From the NCBI GenBank assembly GCA_036417435.1, contig CM070899.1:151604237-151668236 (forward strand): a stretch of DNA of 64,000 nt, given 5' to 3'. Positions 1-28,520 of this stretch are shown here, piece after piece. Source of the DNA: Inia geoffrensis. Taxonomy: Eukaryota > Chordata > Mammalia > Artiodactyla > Iniidae. Below the pieces are notes generated by a model, which was not told the DNA's origin, did not search any database, and saw only the letters and a program-made list of their open reading frames with translations. The translations under genes and the position numbers were made by a program. Within the stretch, counting starts at the first letter, position 1. Each line of letters begins with the position of its first letter.

Positions 1-150
1 GGGCCTCCCAGAGCAGGAGGGCAGAGGAGGCAGCTGAGAGTCTTTCGGAAGCAGTGACTGGCAATGACTTCTTTAGTTCTGCTTCCCATGTGGGAGTGAC
101 TGGCTCTTCCCACAGGCGGCATCCAGGCCTAACTGTGCCCTCTCTTGCAG
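1..150 (+). other. ZNF710: 3' end of the last ZNF710 intron
   Basis: The segment ends in a pyrimidine-rich tract and the acceptor "ctctcttgcag" at 140-150. The exon that follows is in frame with the ZNF710 C-terminus. The open frame that reads through from 54 is intronic and is not coding. Confidence 0.75.
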
Positions 151-320
151 ACCCCATGATGGAGCTGACGGGCACCGACCCCTCCGAGCTTGACAGCCAG
201 CAGGAGATCGAGGACTTCGAGGAGAACGCCTACGCCTACGCTGGTGTGGACAGCAGCGCCGAGGCCAGCGTCCTCACCGAACAGGCCATGAAAGAGATGG
301 CCTACTACAACGTGCTATAG
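151..320 (+). CDS. ZNF710: ZNF710 last coding exon (C-terminus, partial gene)
   Basis: This is the terminal coding exon of ZNF710, a C2H2 zinc-finger protein of the nucleus that is presumed to act in transcription. The exon starts after the acceptor at 149-150, completes a split Asp codon (phase 2), and encodes 55 further residues before TAG at 318-320. The peptide begins PMMELTGTDPSELDSQQEIE and ends KEMAYYNVL. It is acidic, has no Cys/His finger, and is the tail after the zinc-finger array, which lies outside the window. Identification rests on my recollection of this tail and on the convergent IDH2 downstream, the same order as human 15q26.1. Frame and stop are intact. The rest of the gene is to the left of the window. 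Confidence 0.85.
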
Positions 321-2890
321 CACAGGCCGGGCCACCCAGGACGGGGCAAGGAGGGCGTGGGGCGTGGGGGGAGACCCATGTGCTGCAGGCTGCACCTCCT
401 GCAGCTGAAAAACAAGCTACTGCCCCACTGTCCTGAGCCCTCCCTCCCACTCAGTCGTTTGCACCACTAGGGACTTGTAGACCAAATGGAGACTGTACTA
501 CTGGCCTCAGCTGTGAACCAGGCACAGGCCCCAGGCATCCTAGGGAAGGAAGGGTAACACAGGAGGCCCAGGTCCGGGTCTCCTTGGCCTGCTGCTGTGG
601 GAGAAATGCAGATGGGGGCCGTCTGGGGACAGGTCACAAGGGCATAGGTTCTCAAGTCTCTCCAGGCCCAGCAGAGCTGGGGCGGCCCGTGTGGGCAGGG
701 CCATCCTGATGGCTCCTCGGGGCTCCTGTCACTGGAGGGAGAGCTCTTGAGCCATGTCTTGTTTCTCCTCTGGACCCTCTCCTGTCTCTAGGGATGTTTG
801 AGCTCCTGTGCTGGTCAGCCTTGCCCCCCACCCTTACCCCCCACCGGCCCCTGGGCCGCGAAAAGCCCAGGCCCAGAGCCCATTCCCCCACCCTGTCCAT
901 GGACAGCCAGGCAGGGCCCTCTGCCTTCTACCTCCTGGTGCCTCCCGCTCTCTCCTCCAGCCAGGCGTGCATGCGGCCTGGTCCTGGCCTTAGGAAAGCG
1001 GAGTGTAGCCCAACCCCCAGCTACCGTCCTCTCCAGCCGACCCCCAGAAGGCTCGCATCTTACAGCCCTGTTTGGAAGTGGGCGTCCCTAAAGTGGATTT
1101 CAGCAAACTGTTATCCAGTTCTGTCTCGAAGTGGGGTACCACCCCAGGGTCCCCCGACAAAGCCAGGACATGCCTTGCATCAGACACACACTAACAAAGA
1201 CAGATGGAGGCCCCTTGAGCGAGGGGACCGGTGATGGGGTCGTTGGGAACCAAGAGGGGCTGTCCTCAAGGAGGCCAAGGAGGGCCTATGTAGGGGTGGG
1301 GGCCTGGAGTTTTCCTCTTATTTAAGGTCTAGTAAGTATCCATTTTGAGGATGGGGACAGCCAAGAGTCAGCAGGGTCCCAGGAAGAGCAACATATTTAA
1401 AAAGGAAAATGAAGACCATAGAGGGGGAAAAAAAAAGGTTTTTTGAGCAAAGGGGGGTATTTTGAAGGTAATTTATTTTTCTCCTTTCCAACTCTGTGTC
1501 ACCTATTATCTTTTCTGATGGAGATCATTTTCTTTTTGCCAGCGGAAGCTTTCTTGTGTGCTGTGCGTGCTTTGTGCCTCCCCAACCAAGAGCAGCGTGG
1601 CCTGCCCTGGCGGGACTCGGGCTCGGAGGGCACTGTCGGTCTGGCCCTGGGGCTTCAGCTGCTGGCAGGAAGCCTCCGGAGGCCAAGGCGAGAGGCAGGA
1701 GGAGGCAGAGCCCGGCAGGCCGTCCACCCTCTCCCAGCTCCTCCGGCTAGTGACTTGCTCTGCACCACCCAGAGCAGCGGCCCGGGCTCCCGCCCCTGCT
1801 CAGCCCATGGTTTGCTCCCTCGCCAGCCCGCTCTCATCTCCTCGGTCCCCGCGCCAGCTCCTGCCCCGGAACTGAAGACTGCAGGCCCAGGGCGGTGAAA
1901 GAGCACATTCAGGAATGCTGGGTCACCCAGACGCCCACCCACTCGCCCCCTGTGGCCTCCGTGGCGGGGAGCGGGCAAGGCCTTTCCCAGAGGCACAGGA
2001 GGTGAAGCCACCAGCTTCAGCCCAGAAACCAGGAAGCGGGGAGCGGCTGGGGAGGGAGGTGCCCCCAAGGCCGTATCCTTAGTGAAGGACCAAGCCAGGC
2101 CTCAGGGTGGCCGAGATCAGGACGGAGGGGAGGACAAGGTAGCCTCGGGATCAGGCAGCCAGGTGCCCCTTCCTTCTCTGCTAGAGTTCATGCTAAGCAG
2201 CAAATAAGAGGGCTGGGGCTCACGGGAGCCTCGCCCCGACTGCGGTTCTCCAGACCCCGAGGCCCCCCCGCCTCCCGGGTGCCCGCCATGATGACCCTCA
2301 GGTGGCAGTGACCCCGTCACTGTAGAAGACATTTTCTCCTGCTGAGCAGAAGCACCATCCCCGCAAACTACCTCTTCCCACAACTTCTTTCTCCCCTGGT
2401 ACCAAAAAGAACCCTGTACCTCCTCCTCTTCCTCTTCCCTGCCAGTGCAGTGGCCTTGGCCTTGGAAACCCATGAGAGAAGGTCTGGCCCCCAGGGTGGG
2501 GCTCTCCTCTCTGCCCCCAGCCCCGCCATCAGCACCAGCCCTCTGCGAGGTTCGATACTTGAACGCCCCCCCTTGCCCTGTGCCTTGGACCTGGGCAAGG
2601 CTGAGAGAAGGAAGCAGCACAACTCACAATTGGAGCTGGGTGGGCGGTGGTCTTGGCAAGGCTCCGGTCCCCACCCCCCACCCCACCCCAACCTTTTCAA
2701 AAGAGGCGTGCAGCCTCTCGGGTGACTTAGAAACTCCTGGACAAATCCCATTCTAACTTATTTTGACGTGTATACAAACCAACTGTTTAGAAATTCCACT
2801 TGTGCAAAGCCCTACTGTGTTTTTATGTTCCTGTTTAAAAGAGAAGTTTACTTAGCAATAATTATAAATAAATGAATATTCTTTAGTGAG
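321..2890 (+). other. ZNF710: ZNF710 3' untranslated region
   Basis: About 2.57 kb runs from the stop codon to the first good polyadenylation signal. It is GC-rich and free of recognisable SINEs, whereas the flanking intergenic DNA is SINE-bearing. AT-rich sequence appears only in the last 150 bases. The open frames within it overlap one another on both strands and look like chance frames in GC-rich DNA. The 3' boundary is inferred from the signal at 2867. Confidence 0.65.
2867..2872 (+). promoter_or_regulatory. ZNF710: Polyadenylation signal AATAAA of ZNF710
   Basis: A canonical AATAAA lies in an AT-rich stretch, followed by a TG-rich element ("tgaggtgactgcgagtgc"). Cleavage is expected at about 2885-2895. 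Upstream, around 1385-1405, there is only A-rich sequence without the canonical hexamer. Confidence 0.65.
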
Positions 2891-4189
2891 GTGACTGCGA
2901 GTGCTTCTTTCCATGGTTCTTGGGGACCCGCTCCTCACCCCTCCCTCAGAAGGAGTTCCCTACAAGGCTTCCCTCTCTGGGGGCCCAGAGGAGCCCCAGC
3001 CCATCCTTTGCACTAGAATGGCCACCTGCAGAGCTCCAAGCCCGTGAGAAAGGGGCGCAGGTCAAGGCCCCAGAATTCCCACCACTCAAAGAGAAAAAGC
3101 CGCTTCCCCACCAACAGGCCACCAGGACAGAAGCCAGCTCCCGATGCCAAACTGGGCTTCAGAGGCTGTGCCTTCTGGGGAGCTGCCAGCCCTTCGTTAC
3201 TGATGGGGAAGAAGGGGCCGGAAACCTTGAGCTTCCCCCCCAGGAGCTGGGCCAGCCAGAGTCAGCACGCCAGCTTTTCCTCCTAGAGCGCCGGGAGTCC
3301 AGTGATTACTGAGGAAGAGTGGTCTTAGCACAGAAGGCAGCTGTCAGTGGAGGTGGGCGGCTGGAGCCCATCTCAAAGCTACCAAGGCTCCCAGCTATTG
3401 GGTTTCAGAATACATGAGAGCCCACCCAAATCTGGGAAATGGACTTTGGGTTGCCAAGTATTTATTTTCTCAAGTCAAGATGACACAACTCGGGAATTCC
3501 CTGGCGGTCCAATGGTTAGGACTCCGAGCTTTCACTGCAGATCCTGGTCAGGGAACTGAGACCCGGCAAGCCATGCGGCCAAAAATAAGACACAACTCTT
3601 CCCTAGGACATTTTAGCACCAAAAGTAGAACATAATCCCTAAATAAAGGATAGCCCTTTAAGTTGGATCTGTTTAGCTTTATAGCAACTTTATAAACTTA
3701 CTTTTCCAAGTTTTGCCACAGAATGGTGAAGAACCCAAGTCTGGGACTCACTAGCCTGGACCACATGGGGGCCCCACTCACAGGCCCAGGCCCGAGTCCC
3801 AGGCAGCCGTGGGGAAGAGAAGTGAGGCGGCCACCGTGTGGGACCTGTTTCGAGGACCGAGAAACAGGCAAATAAAGAGGTCTGGGCACGTTTAGAAAGT
3901 TAAAACTATCAAAGAAAAAAAATATATATATATAACCCTACTCTATCAGAAGTGACAATCTCAAAATGGAAAAGAGGATACAGAAGCCAGATCATGCTAG
4001 GAAATTCCAGGGAACCCACAGCCCTTCTGCCTGGTCCCCTCCCCCCGCCCCGGCTGGCCCCCTAACTGGACAGAAGCCTGCTGTGGCCCAAGGCACCCCG
4101 GTCAGCCCCTGGGGGAATCCGCCAGCCCTTTGAGGGCTTCTGCCTCTAGGCCCCAGCTGCCTCCTTCCCCTCAGGGACAAACACAGCAG
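2891..4189. other. Intergenic spacer between convergent ZNF710 and IDH2
   Basis: About 1.3 kb lies between the two predicted 3' ends. It holds one short SINE (3492-3588) and a small (TA)n run at 3925-3935. I see no other feature. The open frame at 2920-3312 has no recognisable protein similarity. Confidence 0.55.
3492..3588 (+). repeat. CHR-1-type SINE (short, tRNA-Glu-derived)
   Basis: The head is "gggaattccctggcggtcc" and the body includes "cctggtcagggaactgag". It is flanked by the target duplication gacacaactc at 3482-3491 and 3589-3598. Part of the B-box segment is missing. Confidence 0.85.
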
Positions 4190-4506
4190 ACTGTTTTGTG
4201 AAGAGCTTTTTAGTAGCTAAATATGGCACCATGTGTTCTGAGGGCAATATAAATTACAATATGCAAAACATACCACTGGCTGAGGTAAAACACACTGTTC
4301 CTGCCTCATGACACCATGAGGGGAAACACACAGATACTTTTAAAAACATCTTGCTTATAAAAAAGAGTGTCCCCTAGAAAGGCCTCCAAAGAGGGGTTGT
4401 GACGCTCACCCTCCGCTGCGGGGGCGTGTCGGGGTCGGGGGGTACCTGTGGCCACCCGCTTGGCCCCAGCCCGGCCGCCACGGCAGCCAGCAGCGCTCCC
4501 ACTCCG
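4190..4506 (-). other. IDH2: IDH2 3' untranslated region
   Basis: About 315 bases follow the IDH2 stop codon on the minus strand. No canonical AATAAA is seen. The best candidate is the variant ACTAAA (plus-strand 4209-4214), which would place cleavage near 4190. The 3' end is approximate. Confidence 0.5.
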
Positions 4507-21260
<16,754 letters not shown>

Positions 21261-21570
21261 GGGAGCTGGGGGTGGGAACTGGAGGATTAGGGGAGCCGTT
21301 AGCGAGGAAAAACCCTCTCTCCAGGATGCCCTATTTAAACCATAGTGTCATTTGCGGACACATCAGCTTAAGCCCCAAAAGGCAAATCTGAACAAACTCC
21401 TGCGTCCTTCGCGTTGTCTGGGCTGAAACACTAAGGCGCATTAACCAGTGCGCGTTCCGCGTTCTTGAACTAAGACCGTGGTCACCTCGGGTCTCCTCAA
21501 ATTCGCTCTCAGATCCTCCTATCCCCTTCACGCGTTAGGTAGACTGACCCGAGTCAAGAGTTGAAATCCC

Positions 21571-21783
21571 GAGCTTCCCTGGTGGCGCAGTGGTTGAGAG
21601 TCCGCCTGACGATGCAGGGGACACGGGTTCGTGCCCCGGTCCGGGAAGATTCCACATGCCGCGGAGCGGCTGGGCCCGTGAGCCATGGCCGCTGAGCTTG
21701 CGCGTCCGGAGCCTGTGCTCCGCCACGGGAGAGGCCACAACAGTGAGAGGCCCGCGTACCGAAAAAAAAAAAAAAAAAAAAAA
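21571..21783 (+). repeat. Cetacean CHR SINE (GC-rich-tail subfamily)
   Basis: Nearly full consensus with an A22 tail. Target duplication ttgaaatccc at 21561-21570 and 21787-21796. It lies about 0.3 kb upstream of the IDH2 CpG island. Confidence 0.95.
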
Positions 21784-21849
21784 GATTTGAAATCCCTCTG
21801 CTTCTCACCAGAAGGTCTAGCTGTTAGTCCTCGAAGTCATTAAGCATAG

Positions 21850-21970
21850 CCAGAGTCTGTTTCCTCCTTTCCAAGATGGGAACTGTAACAGCAACAGGGC
21901 TGCCAGGAGACTTGGGTGAAATAACATATGTTAAAGACTTGGGACACACCCTGTGCTCAGCGACAACCAA
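21850..21970 (+). repeat. MIR fragment
   Basis: "agtctgtttcctcctttcc" and "gtgaaataacatatgttaa" follow the MIR core order. Diverged. Confidence 0.5.
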
Positions 21971-22500
21971 CGATGCTTGTCAGACAGTACTCAGGAAAAC
22001 GGTTCCATTTTTTGCCTGCTTTCACACAAAAGACAATACTGATTGGTTTCTGCCGTAAGCAACCAAAGTCTCTCTCTCTCTCTTCACTCATCTACTTGAA
22101 ATGAGACACCAGTTGGGGCTGGGTTTTATTTAGAAAAATCTGACCCCAGCCCCCTACTTTCCCAGCTACACCAACCCACTCGAATGCTGGCCACCTCTTT
22201 CTGCCCTGTGTTCCCAGCTCTCCCCTTCATTGCCTCAGAGTCAACATTGCCAGATGGAGGTGGGCCAGGAAAGTGACCTTGAATTACTGACTTCAAAGCT
22301 TCCTTCTCCCTGTCTCAGCCAGGCAAAGCTACTACTTTGGCCCAGAGATCTAGTAGACTGGGCCTAAGGGGAGGCTGTTCTGGGGCCACCCCCAAAGTCT
22401 GAGACCTCATTCAAAGGCCTAACCTTGAGGCAGCATATCCTAGAATGACCCATTATCCTTTTCATTCTGTTCCAATTCTCTTGCTCAAAACACAAGCAAA

Positions 22501-22858
22501 GGGACTTCCCTGGTGGCGCAGTGGTTAAGAATCCGCCTGCCAATGCAGGCGACGTGGGTTCGATCCCTGGTCTGGGAAGATCCCACATGCTGTGGAGCAA
22601 CTAAGCCCGTGTGTCACAACTATTAAGCCTGTGCTCTAGAGCCTTCAAGCCACAACTACTGAGCCCACACGCCACAACTACTGAAGCTCGTGCACCTGGA
22701 GCCCATGCTTCACAACAAGAGAAGCCACCACAATGAGAAGCCCGCACACTGCAACGAAGAGTAGTCCCCGCTTGCTGCAACTAGAGAAAGCCTGCAAGTG
22801 GCAACGAAGACCCAACACAGCCAAAAAACAAAACAAGACAAAACATTAAAAAAAAAAC
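22501..22858 (+). repeat. Long CHR-2-type SINE
   Basis: Head "gggacttccctggtggcgca" and a long body of "cacaactactgag"-type units. Target duplication caaaacacaagca on both sides (about 22486 and 22858). Confidence 0.92.
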
Positions 22859-23339
22859 AAAACACAAGCAGAGACCATGGAAGCCTCTGGTATTTGGCTT
22901 TCATGCCATCCTAGTGTTATCAGGCACCAGGGCCTCAGTGTCTATACCTATAAACTGGGAGGATGACTGCTCCCCCAGGCTCCTTTTGGCCCAAACAATC
23001 AGATTCTGTTATGTATGACAACTACCTATACTGCCACTTCTGAAATGGTCATAAAGAAATTGCTCTCCACCCCCAGGGGCTCATTTGTTTCTCTGTATGG
23101 TGGACCAAGGTGTCAGAGGCCTGGCAAGAGGCAATACTAGAGCCTCAGTGTGTTCCAGTGTCTGGCCTTCACCTGCAGAGGGATCAGGGTGGAAGCACAT
23201 GGATCCTTTGCAAGCACAGCAGCAGCCCAGGACATTCAAGGCAAAATCTTTGATTAAACTGCTCTCACTGCCCATGTCCCAGGGCTCCACCTCCGTGCCA
23301 GCCTTCCTCATGCAGTATCTATTTGGTGAGGCAGCTGGT

Positions 23340-23440
23340 GTCAGCTCCATTGGCTCACAGAGGTTAGGACACTTGCTCAAAGTCACACAGCTAGGAAGTA
23401 GCAGAACTCTAGTTCATACTCATATACCTGGCTAATAGTC
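23340..23440 (-). repeat. MIR fragment
   Basis: "cacagaggttaggacacttg" and "agtcacacagctaggaagt": antisense MIR core. Confidence 0.65.
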
Positions 23441-23627
23441 CATCATTCTTTTAAGGAGAAAGAACAGGACCCAGAGTCCCTATTTATTGTACTTTTTCGG
23501 AATTTTTTGTGGTGATAACTGCTGGCCTTGTAAGCCACCTCAGAGAAAGGTGATATTTAAAGGAAAGGTGCTTATATCCTCCTTTGGGGTCAGCAGATTT
23601 GGAAACTCTCACCCTTACAGATTTTAT

Positions 23628-23756
23628 TTATTTATTTATTTATAATTTTTGGCCACGCACAGAATGTGGGATCTTAGTTCCCTGACCAGGGATTGAACCC
23701 ACGCCCTCTGCATTGGAAGAACAGAGTCTTAACCACTGGCCTGCCAGGGAAGTCCC
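23628..23756 (-). repeat. CHR-1-type SINE
   Basis: Starts as (TTTA)n and ends "ctgccagggaagtccc". Flanked by cccttacagatttta / ccccttacgtatttta. Confidence 0.88.
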
Positions 23757-24559
23757 CTTACGTATTTTAAATCAAACCTCAATTAGTTATTGAGTCTAGG
23801 TCATGTGCAAGTTCCCTGTGGAGGCACAGAAATGCATGAAATGCATATCACTCAGTCTCTACCCTCTGGGAGCCACAAATCACCACAAACCAGGCACAAG
23901 GGGAAAGTGTCCCAGGAGGAGTTTAGATGACACATTAGGCATCTGGCAAAGAGAAAATCACCTCTGATGGGGGAGACCCTGATGAGCTCAGGGCAGGAAC
24001 ATCCATCAAGTGTGTTCTCACGGATCTTTAAGATGTGGAAGGAGGCTGACCATGCAGACACGAGTAGAGTGAGGGCCTTGCACTTCACCCAGGTGGACAC
24101 ACCAGGACATTAGTTTCGTGCTATGTTTGTAGGCAGGTAGTAACATCTGGTAACATCTGGCACAGCAGTGAGGGGATGTCAGACAGTGGAGAATCAGGCC
24201 TGGGGAAGGGAGGCCAGGGTTCTTGAACCGGAGAGACTTGACACAGGGTCCTGGCAGGACCCTCAAGAAGGTGCAAGAGTGCAGAGGCGGTGTAGAGATG
24301 GCATCTGCAGGAACTGCAGCTAGCTGGACGGGGGAGGAGTCACAGTGACTCAGACTTCCATCCCTGGGGCTGGGAGAATGGTGATGCCATTATTAGAAAT
24401 CAGAAGATGGGAGGGAGGAAGGTTGAGGGGGAGGCATTGATAGCAGAGCTATTTATGGTCATCTCTAAACTGATTTCCCTGCCAATTGTCTGTGCTCCCT
24501 CCCCTCCCATCAGCCCTCCCCGCCACTTCCAGCGCTGTCACCCTGAAGCACAGCCCTGA

Positions 24560-24860
24560 GCAGTCACTCCACAGCTCAGATAGTGAAGTAGCTCTCCACT
24601 GCCTGATACAATAAAATCTGAATAGCTTATAACATTTCATGGCCTTCACCTACCCCCCACAGTTACTATTCCCTCTCCACAAGAACCCTAAATTTAGCCA
24701 TTCCCCTGAGTAATCCTTGACTCTGAGCAGTTGCATTGTCCCTTCCTTCCATCAAGTGGGTTCTTTCCACTCCACATTGCCAGACCCAGCTCATCCTTGA
24801 AGGCCAAGTACAAGTTCACCTTCTCAAGCCTGCACTGGGGGTGGGGATAAAGGGGGGGTA
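24560..24860 (+). repeat. L2 fragment
   Basis: "catggccttcacctacc" and "ctcatccttgaaggccaag" follow L2 3' order. Moderately diverged. Confidence 0.5.
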
Positions 24861-24937
24861 TAGCATTCATTTACACTTGAATCATCACGAAAGGTAAACA
24901 GACCCCCCCAATAAAAGAACACAAACTACTACTCTGA

Positions 24938-25294
24938 TTTTTTTTTAATAAATTTATTGATTTTATTTATTTTGGGCTGCGTTGGGTCTTCGTTGCTGTG
25001 TGCTGGCTTTCTCTAGTTGCGTCGAGCGGGGACTGCTCTTCGTTGCGGTGCGCGGGCTTCTCATTGCAGTGGCTTTTCTTGTTGCAGAGCACAGGCTCTA
25101 GGCACGCGGGCTTCAGTAGTTGTGGCACGTGGGCTCAGTAGTTGTGGCTCGCAGGCTCTAGAGCGCAGCCTTAGTAGTTGTGGTGCATGGATTTAGTTGC
25201 TCTGCGGCATGCGGGTTTTTCCTGGACCAGGGCTCGAATCCGTGTCCCCTGTATTGGCAGGCAGATTCTTAACCACTGCGCCACCAGGGAAACC
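24938..25294 (-). repeat. Long CHR-2-type SINE
   Basis: Poly-T head, body "gctctaggcacgcgggc", end "gcgccaccagggaaacc". Target duplication ctactactctgatttt / ctaatactctgatttt. Confidence 0.92.
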
Positions 25295-25387
25295 CTAATA
25301 CTCTGATTTTAAATTTGTAAAATAAATCTATAGACAGTAACAGGCGGGGTCCAGAAACAAATTTGGAAGATTTTAAAACACTATTTA

Positions 25388-25503
25388 GGGAATTCCATGG
25401 TGGTCCAGTGGTTAGGACTCCACACTTGCACTGCAGGGGGCACGGGTTCGATCCCTGGTCAGGGAACCAAGATCCTACATGCATGGCCAAATAAATAAAT
25501 AAA
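25388..25503 (+). repeat. CHR-1-type SINE
   Basis: "gggaattccatggtggtcc" head, B-box "ggttcgatccctggtcagg", (AAAT)n tail. Confidence 0.88.
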
Positions 25504-25701
25504 ACCTTATTAAATTTTGTGAAATTTTCTCTTAGGTTGCATAAGTTAATTAATCCTCAAAATGCCTAATAAAACTAGACATCCAAAGTTAGAGGAAGGG
25601 GAAATGATTGAAAGGGATTAAAAAGAACTAGAAGCAACATTACCATCTTGGTAACAGATTCCCAGAGTATAAAGCTTTCTCCCTGTTTGTGGAAGTCTTT
25701 T

Positions 25702-25818
25702 TTTTTTTTAAGTTTTTTGGCCGCACGGCATGAGGGAACTACCCGGACCAGGGATGGAACCCGCACCCCCTACAGTGGAAGGGTGGAGTCTTAACCTCTG
25801 GACCACCAGGAAAGTCCT
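25702..25818 (-). repeat. CHR-1-type SINE
   Basis: Ends "accaccaggaaagtcct". Perfect 12-bp target duplication tggaagtctttt at 25690-25701 and 25820-25831. Confidence 0.9.
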
Positions 25819-25839
25819 ATGGAAGTCTTTTGTCGTGAT

Positions 25840-26000
25840 TGTCTCATGCCTGGGCAAGTCACTTAACTTCTCTGAACCTCAGTTTCTTCAACTGCAAATG
25901 GAGATAATAAAAATCCCTACTCCTAGCAGTTATTAGTATTAAATAAATTCATTCAGATAAGTTGCTTTGAATGGTGCCTGGCACACATAGGAGAAGCCTG
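25840..26000 (+). repeat. MIR
   Basis: "gggcaagtcacttaacttct", "gaacctcagtttcttcaac" and "ggtgcctggcacacatagg": textbook MIR order. Confidence 0.85.
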
Positions 26001-26169
26001 GCCATAGTGTTAATATTATCTGTTCATTCACATCCACTCCACACCAGTTTACTGAGCTCCTATGACATGACAGGTGTGACCCACAGATGGACAAGAGGGC
26101 ACATTCTATTCCTGAGAGGACCAGAGTCCAGTGAGGGTATCCGGAAGATGGAGATGTGAACAGATCATT

Positions 26170-26740
26170 TCAAAATATCGTTGCTGTGGCTGGATGGAGT
26201 GTTGGTTAGTACAATCTCTTTGGAGGGCAGTTTAGTAGCATCCATCCTATTATAAAGTGCACGTAACTCTTCATCCGGAAATTCCACTCTGAGAGACTGA
26301 CAGCATAGAAATACTTACCAACTTTTACAGACACATAAGTGCAAGGTGTTCACTGCAGCACTGTTTGTAATAGGGAAAAATTGGGAATGACCTAAATGTC
26401 CATTGTCATTAAGAATGAGGTAAATATTTGCCAATATAGAAAAATGCATTGGGGGACTTCCCTGGCAGTCCAGTGGTTAAGACTCTGCATGGTTAAGACT
26501 CAAATAAAAAAGAAAAAGAAAAATGCATTGTGATATATTAAGTGAAAATAGAAAGTTGCAGAGAAATATCTTAACATACATACATACATATATATATGAA
26601 AAATTAAAGGCACAGAAACCTAAGAGGGTATGGGAGTGGGGTATAGTGGGAGACTCTCAATTTCTACTTCATGCAGTTCTGTGGGGGTTGAACATTATAT
26701 AACAAAAGCATCTATTTTGTAACCAGAAAAAGAACAATCA
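26170..26740 (+). mobile_element. Old L1 fragment interrupted by a truncated SINE
   Basis: "gtgttcactgcagcactgtt" and "gacctaaatgtccattg" are L1 ORF2-end phrases. No open frame. Interrupted at about 26454-26522. Confidence 0.65.
26454..26522 (+). repeat. Truncated CHR-1-type SINE
   Basis: Only the A-box half remains: "gggggacttccctggcagtc" then "ggttaagactctgcatgg". It then jumps to an A-rich tail, so the B-box part is deleted. Confidence 0.75.
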
Positions 26741-26761
26741 AGATATAGATAGGTAGATAGA

Positions 26762-27115
26762 TTTTTTTTTTTTTTTGAAACAAACGGTCACAGTCGTTTA
26801 TGTGCTGTGCAGAGTGTCCCCTGTCCCAGCACCATTCACTCTGGTGGCTTCTTTTAAATTGAGGCTTTTCCTCTCGCGCTCTTTCCGTCCTTGGGGAAAA
26901 CGAAGGGTTAAAGGGGCTGGGGGAGGGGAAGAGGAAGTGAGGTAAGGGAAAGAGGGGTGAGGGCCCCTAGTGTACCAGCTGCGGTGGGGCGCTGGCCACG
27001 CCCCGCAGCTCTGGCTTCGGCTGGAAGCAGCCGCCCCAGGTGCTCGAGAGGAGGCCGCTGGGCTGTTTCTGCGGACTCAGAAGGATGAAAGATCAGAACT
27101 TAATGAATATAAAGC
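26762..27115 (-). pseudogene. Possible processed retrocopy of an unidentified GC-rich transcript
   Basis: A T15 run at 26762 is followed by about 330 bases of GC- and CpG-rich DNA in an AT-rich setting. Read on the minus strand this looks like a transcript ending in poly(A), with a weak signal CATAAA about 15 bases before the tail. One minus-strand frame ends GVASAPPQLVH then stop at about 26969, but I cannot name the protein. A clear target duplication is not visible, so the assignment is tentative. Confidence 0.4.
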
Positions 27116-27837
27116 TAGGTGGAGGTTAGGACAAGATGCTGCGACCTAGAGCAACCGACGGTTCTCAAAGTGTGGTCCGCGGACCCTGGGGGAGGAGGGG
27201 CACCACGAGATCTAAATAATTTTCATAATACTAAGAAGTCACTTGCCTTTCTCACAGTGTTAACATTTGCCAAAATGTTGCAAAAGCAACGGTGGGGAAA
27301 ACCGCTTATACCTTACCCTGAATCATGGCAGAGGCACCAAACTATACTAGTAGTGATTTTATTGCTCGCCATCATGCACTGTCTTTTTTTTTTTTTTAAG
27401 TCTATTAATACGATGTACGAAATAAAGCAGTAGAAATTAATAATTTGATTAAATCGTAACTCTTGGGTATACATCTTTCTAATATCCTATGTAATAAAAA
27501 TGGAAGTACATACAAAGCACTTGTGCTGCAGACCCTGGTAAGATGGTTGTCTCCTGGAAAAGCACTGAGGAAGAGCGGGAGTGCTTTATTTGAGCTGTGG
27601 GTTGAAGCAGCTGCTTTCTTCACAGAACCTTTCAACTGAAAAGAACAACCGATACAGAAGCCATTCGGACTCAAATATTTGGCAGATATTTTCTCAAAAA
27701 TGAATGAAATGAGCCAGTCACTTCAAGGAAATAGCTTATAGTATCTGTTACCAATGATTTTTTTATATTGGAGCTTTCAAGGGAAAACTAAAATTTTGGA
27801 AACCTTGTATATACCCTGAGTTTGAGAGCTTCTCATT

Positions 27838-28048
27838 TTTTTTTTAATATTTATTTATGTATTTATTTGGCTGCGCTGGGCTGTGGCACCACGGGATTTT
27901 CATTGGCGTATGCGGCATCTTTAGTTGCGGCACGTGGACTCTTAGTTGCGGCATGCATGTGGGATCTAGTTCCCTGACCTGAGATCAAACCCCGGCCCCC
28001 TGCATTGGGAGCACGGAGTCTTAACCACTGGACCACCAGGGAAGTCCC
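27838..28048 (-). repeat. CHR-1-type SINE
   Basis: "tagttccctgacctgagatc" and the end "ccaccagggaagtccc". Flanks agcttctcattttt / agcttcccaattct form an imperfect target duplication. Confidence 0.88.
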
Positions 28049-28520
28049 AGCTTCCCAATTCTTCATGATGTTTCTAATGGGATTAATGGTCTACCAAATG
28101 TGATTTTTTTTCATATTGTGTAATGAAATGTGTCAACTTTTGGAAGATCTGTGTAACTCAATCAGTATTTTCTAAATGACCAATGCATGATGTTAAAAAG
28201 TTATGCATGGGTAAGAGACCTATTGCAGAGTGGATTTGAATGTGAGGGGTTTGAATGTAACAGAATAGGAAAGGCATATTGGTGTTGTTTCAGATTCCAC
28301 ATTGCAATTAACCTTTGAGAAAGTATCACTTGTACATTTTGTTATGGTAAGTGAATACCGTGGGTCAGGCCTCACCCAGTCGGGAAACGGGGGTTGGGCA
28401 GTGGCCCAAGCTGGGATGCCCCCCTAAAAAATGGCCACTGGGGCCTCGACCCAGCTCAGCCCATGCAGGTCAGGGAGCCCCGGGTGATGCACCGCACCAC
28501 CCCCATCCCAGGCCCAGACC

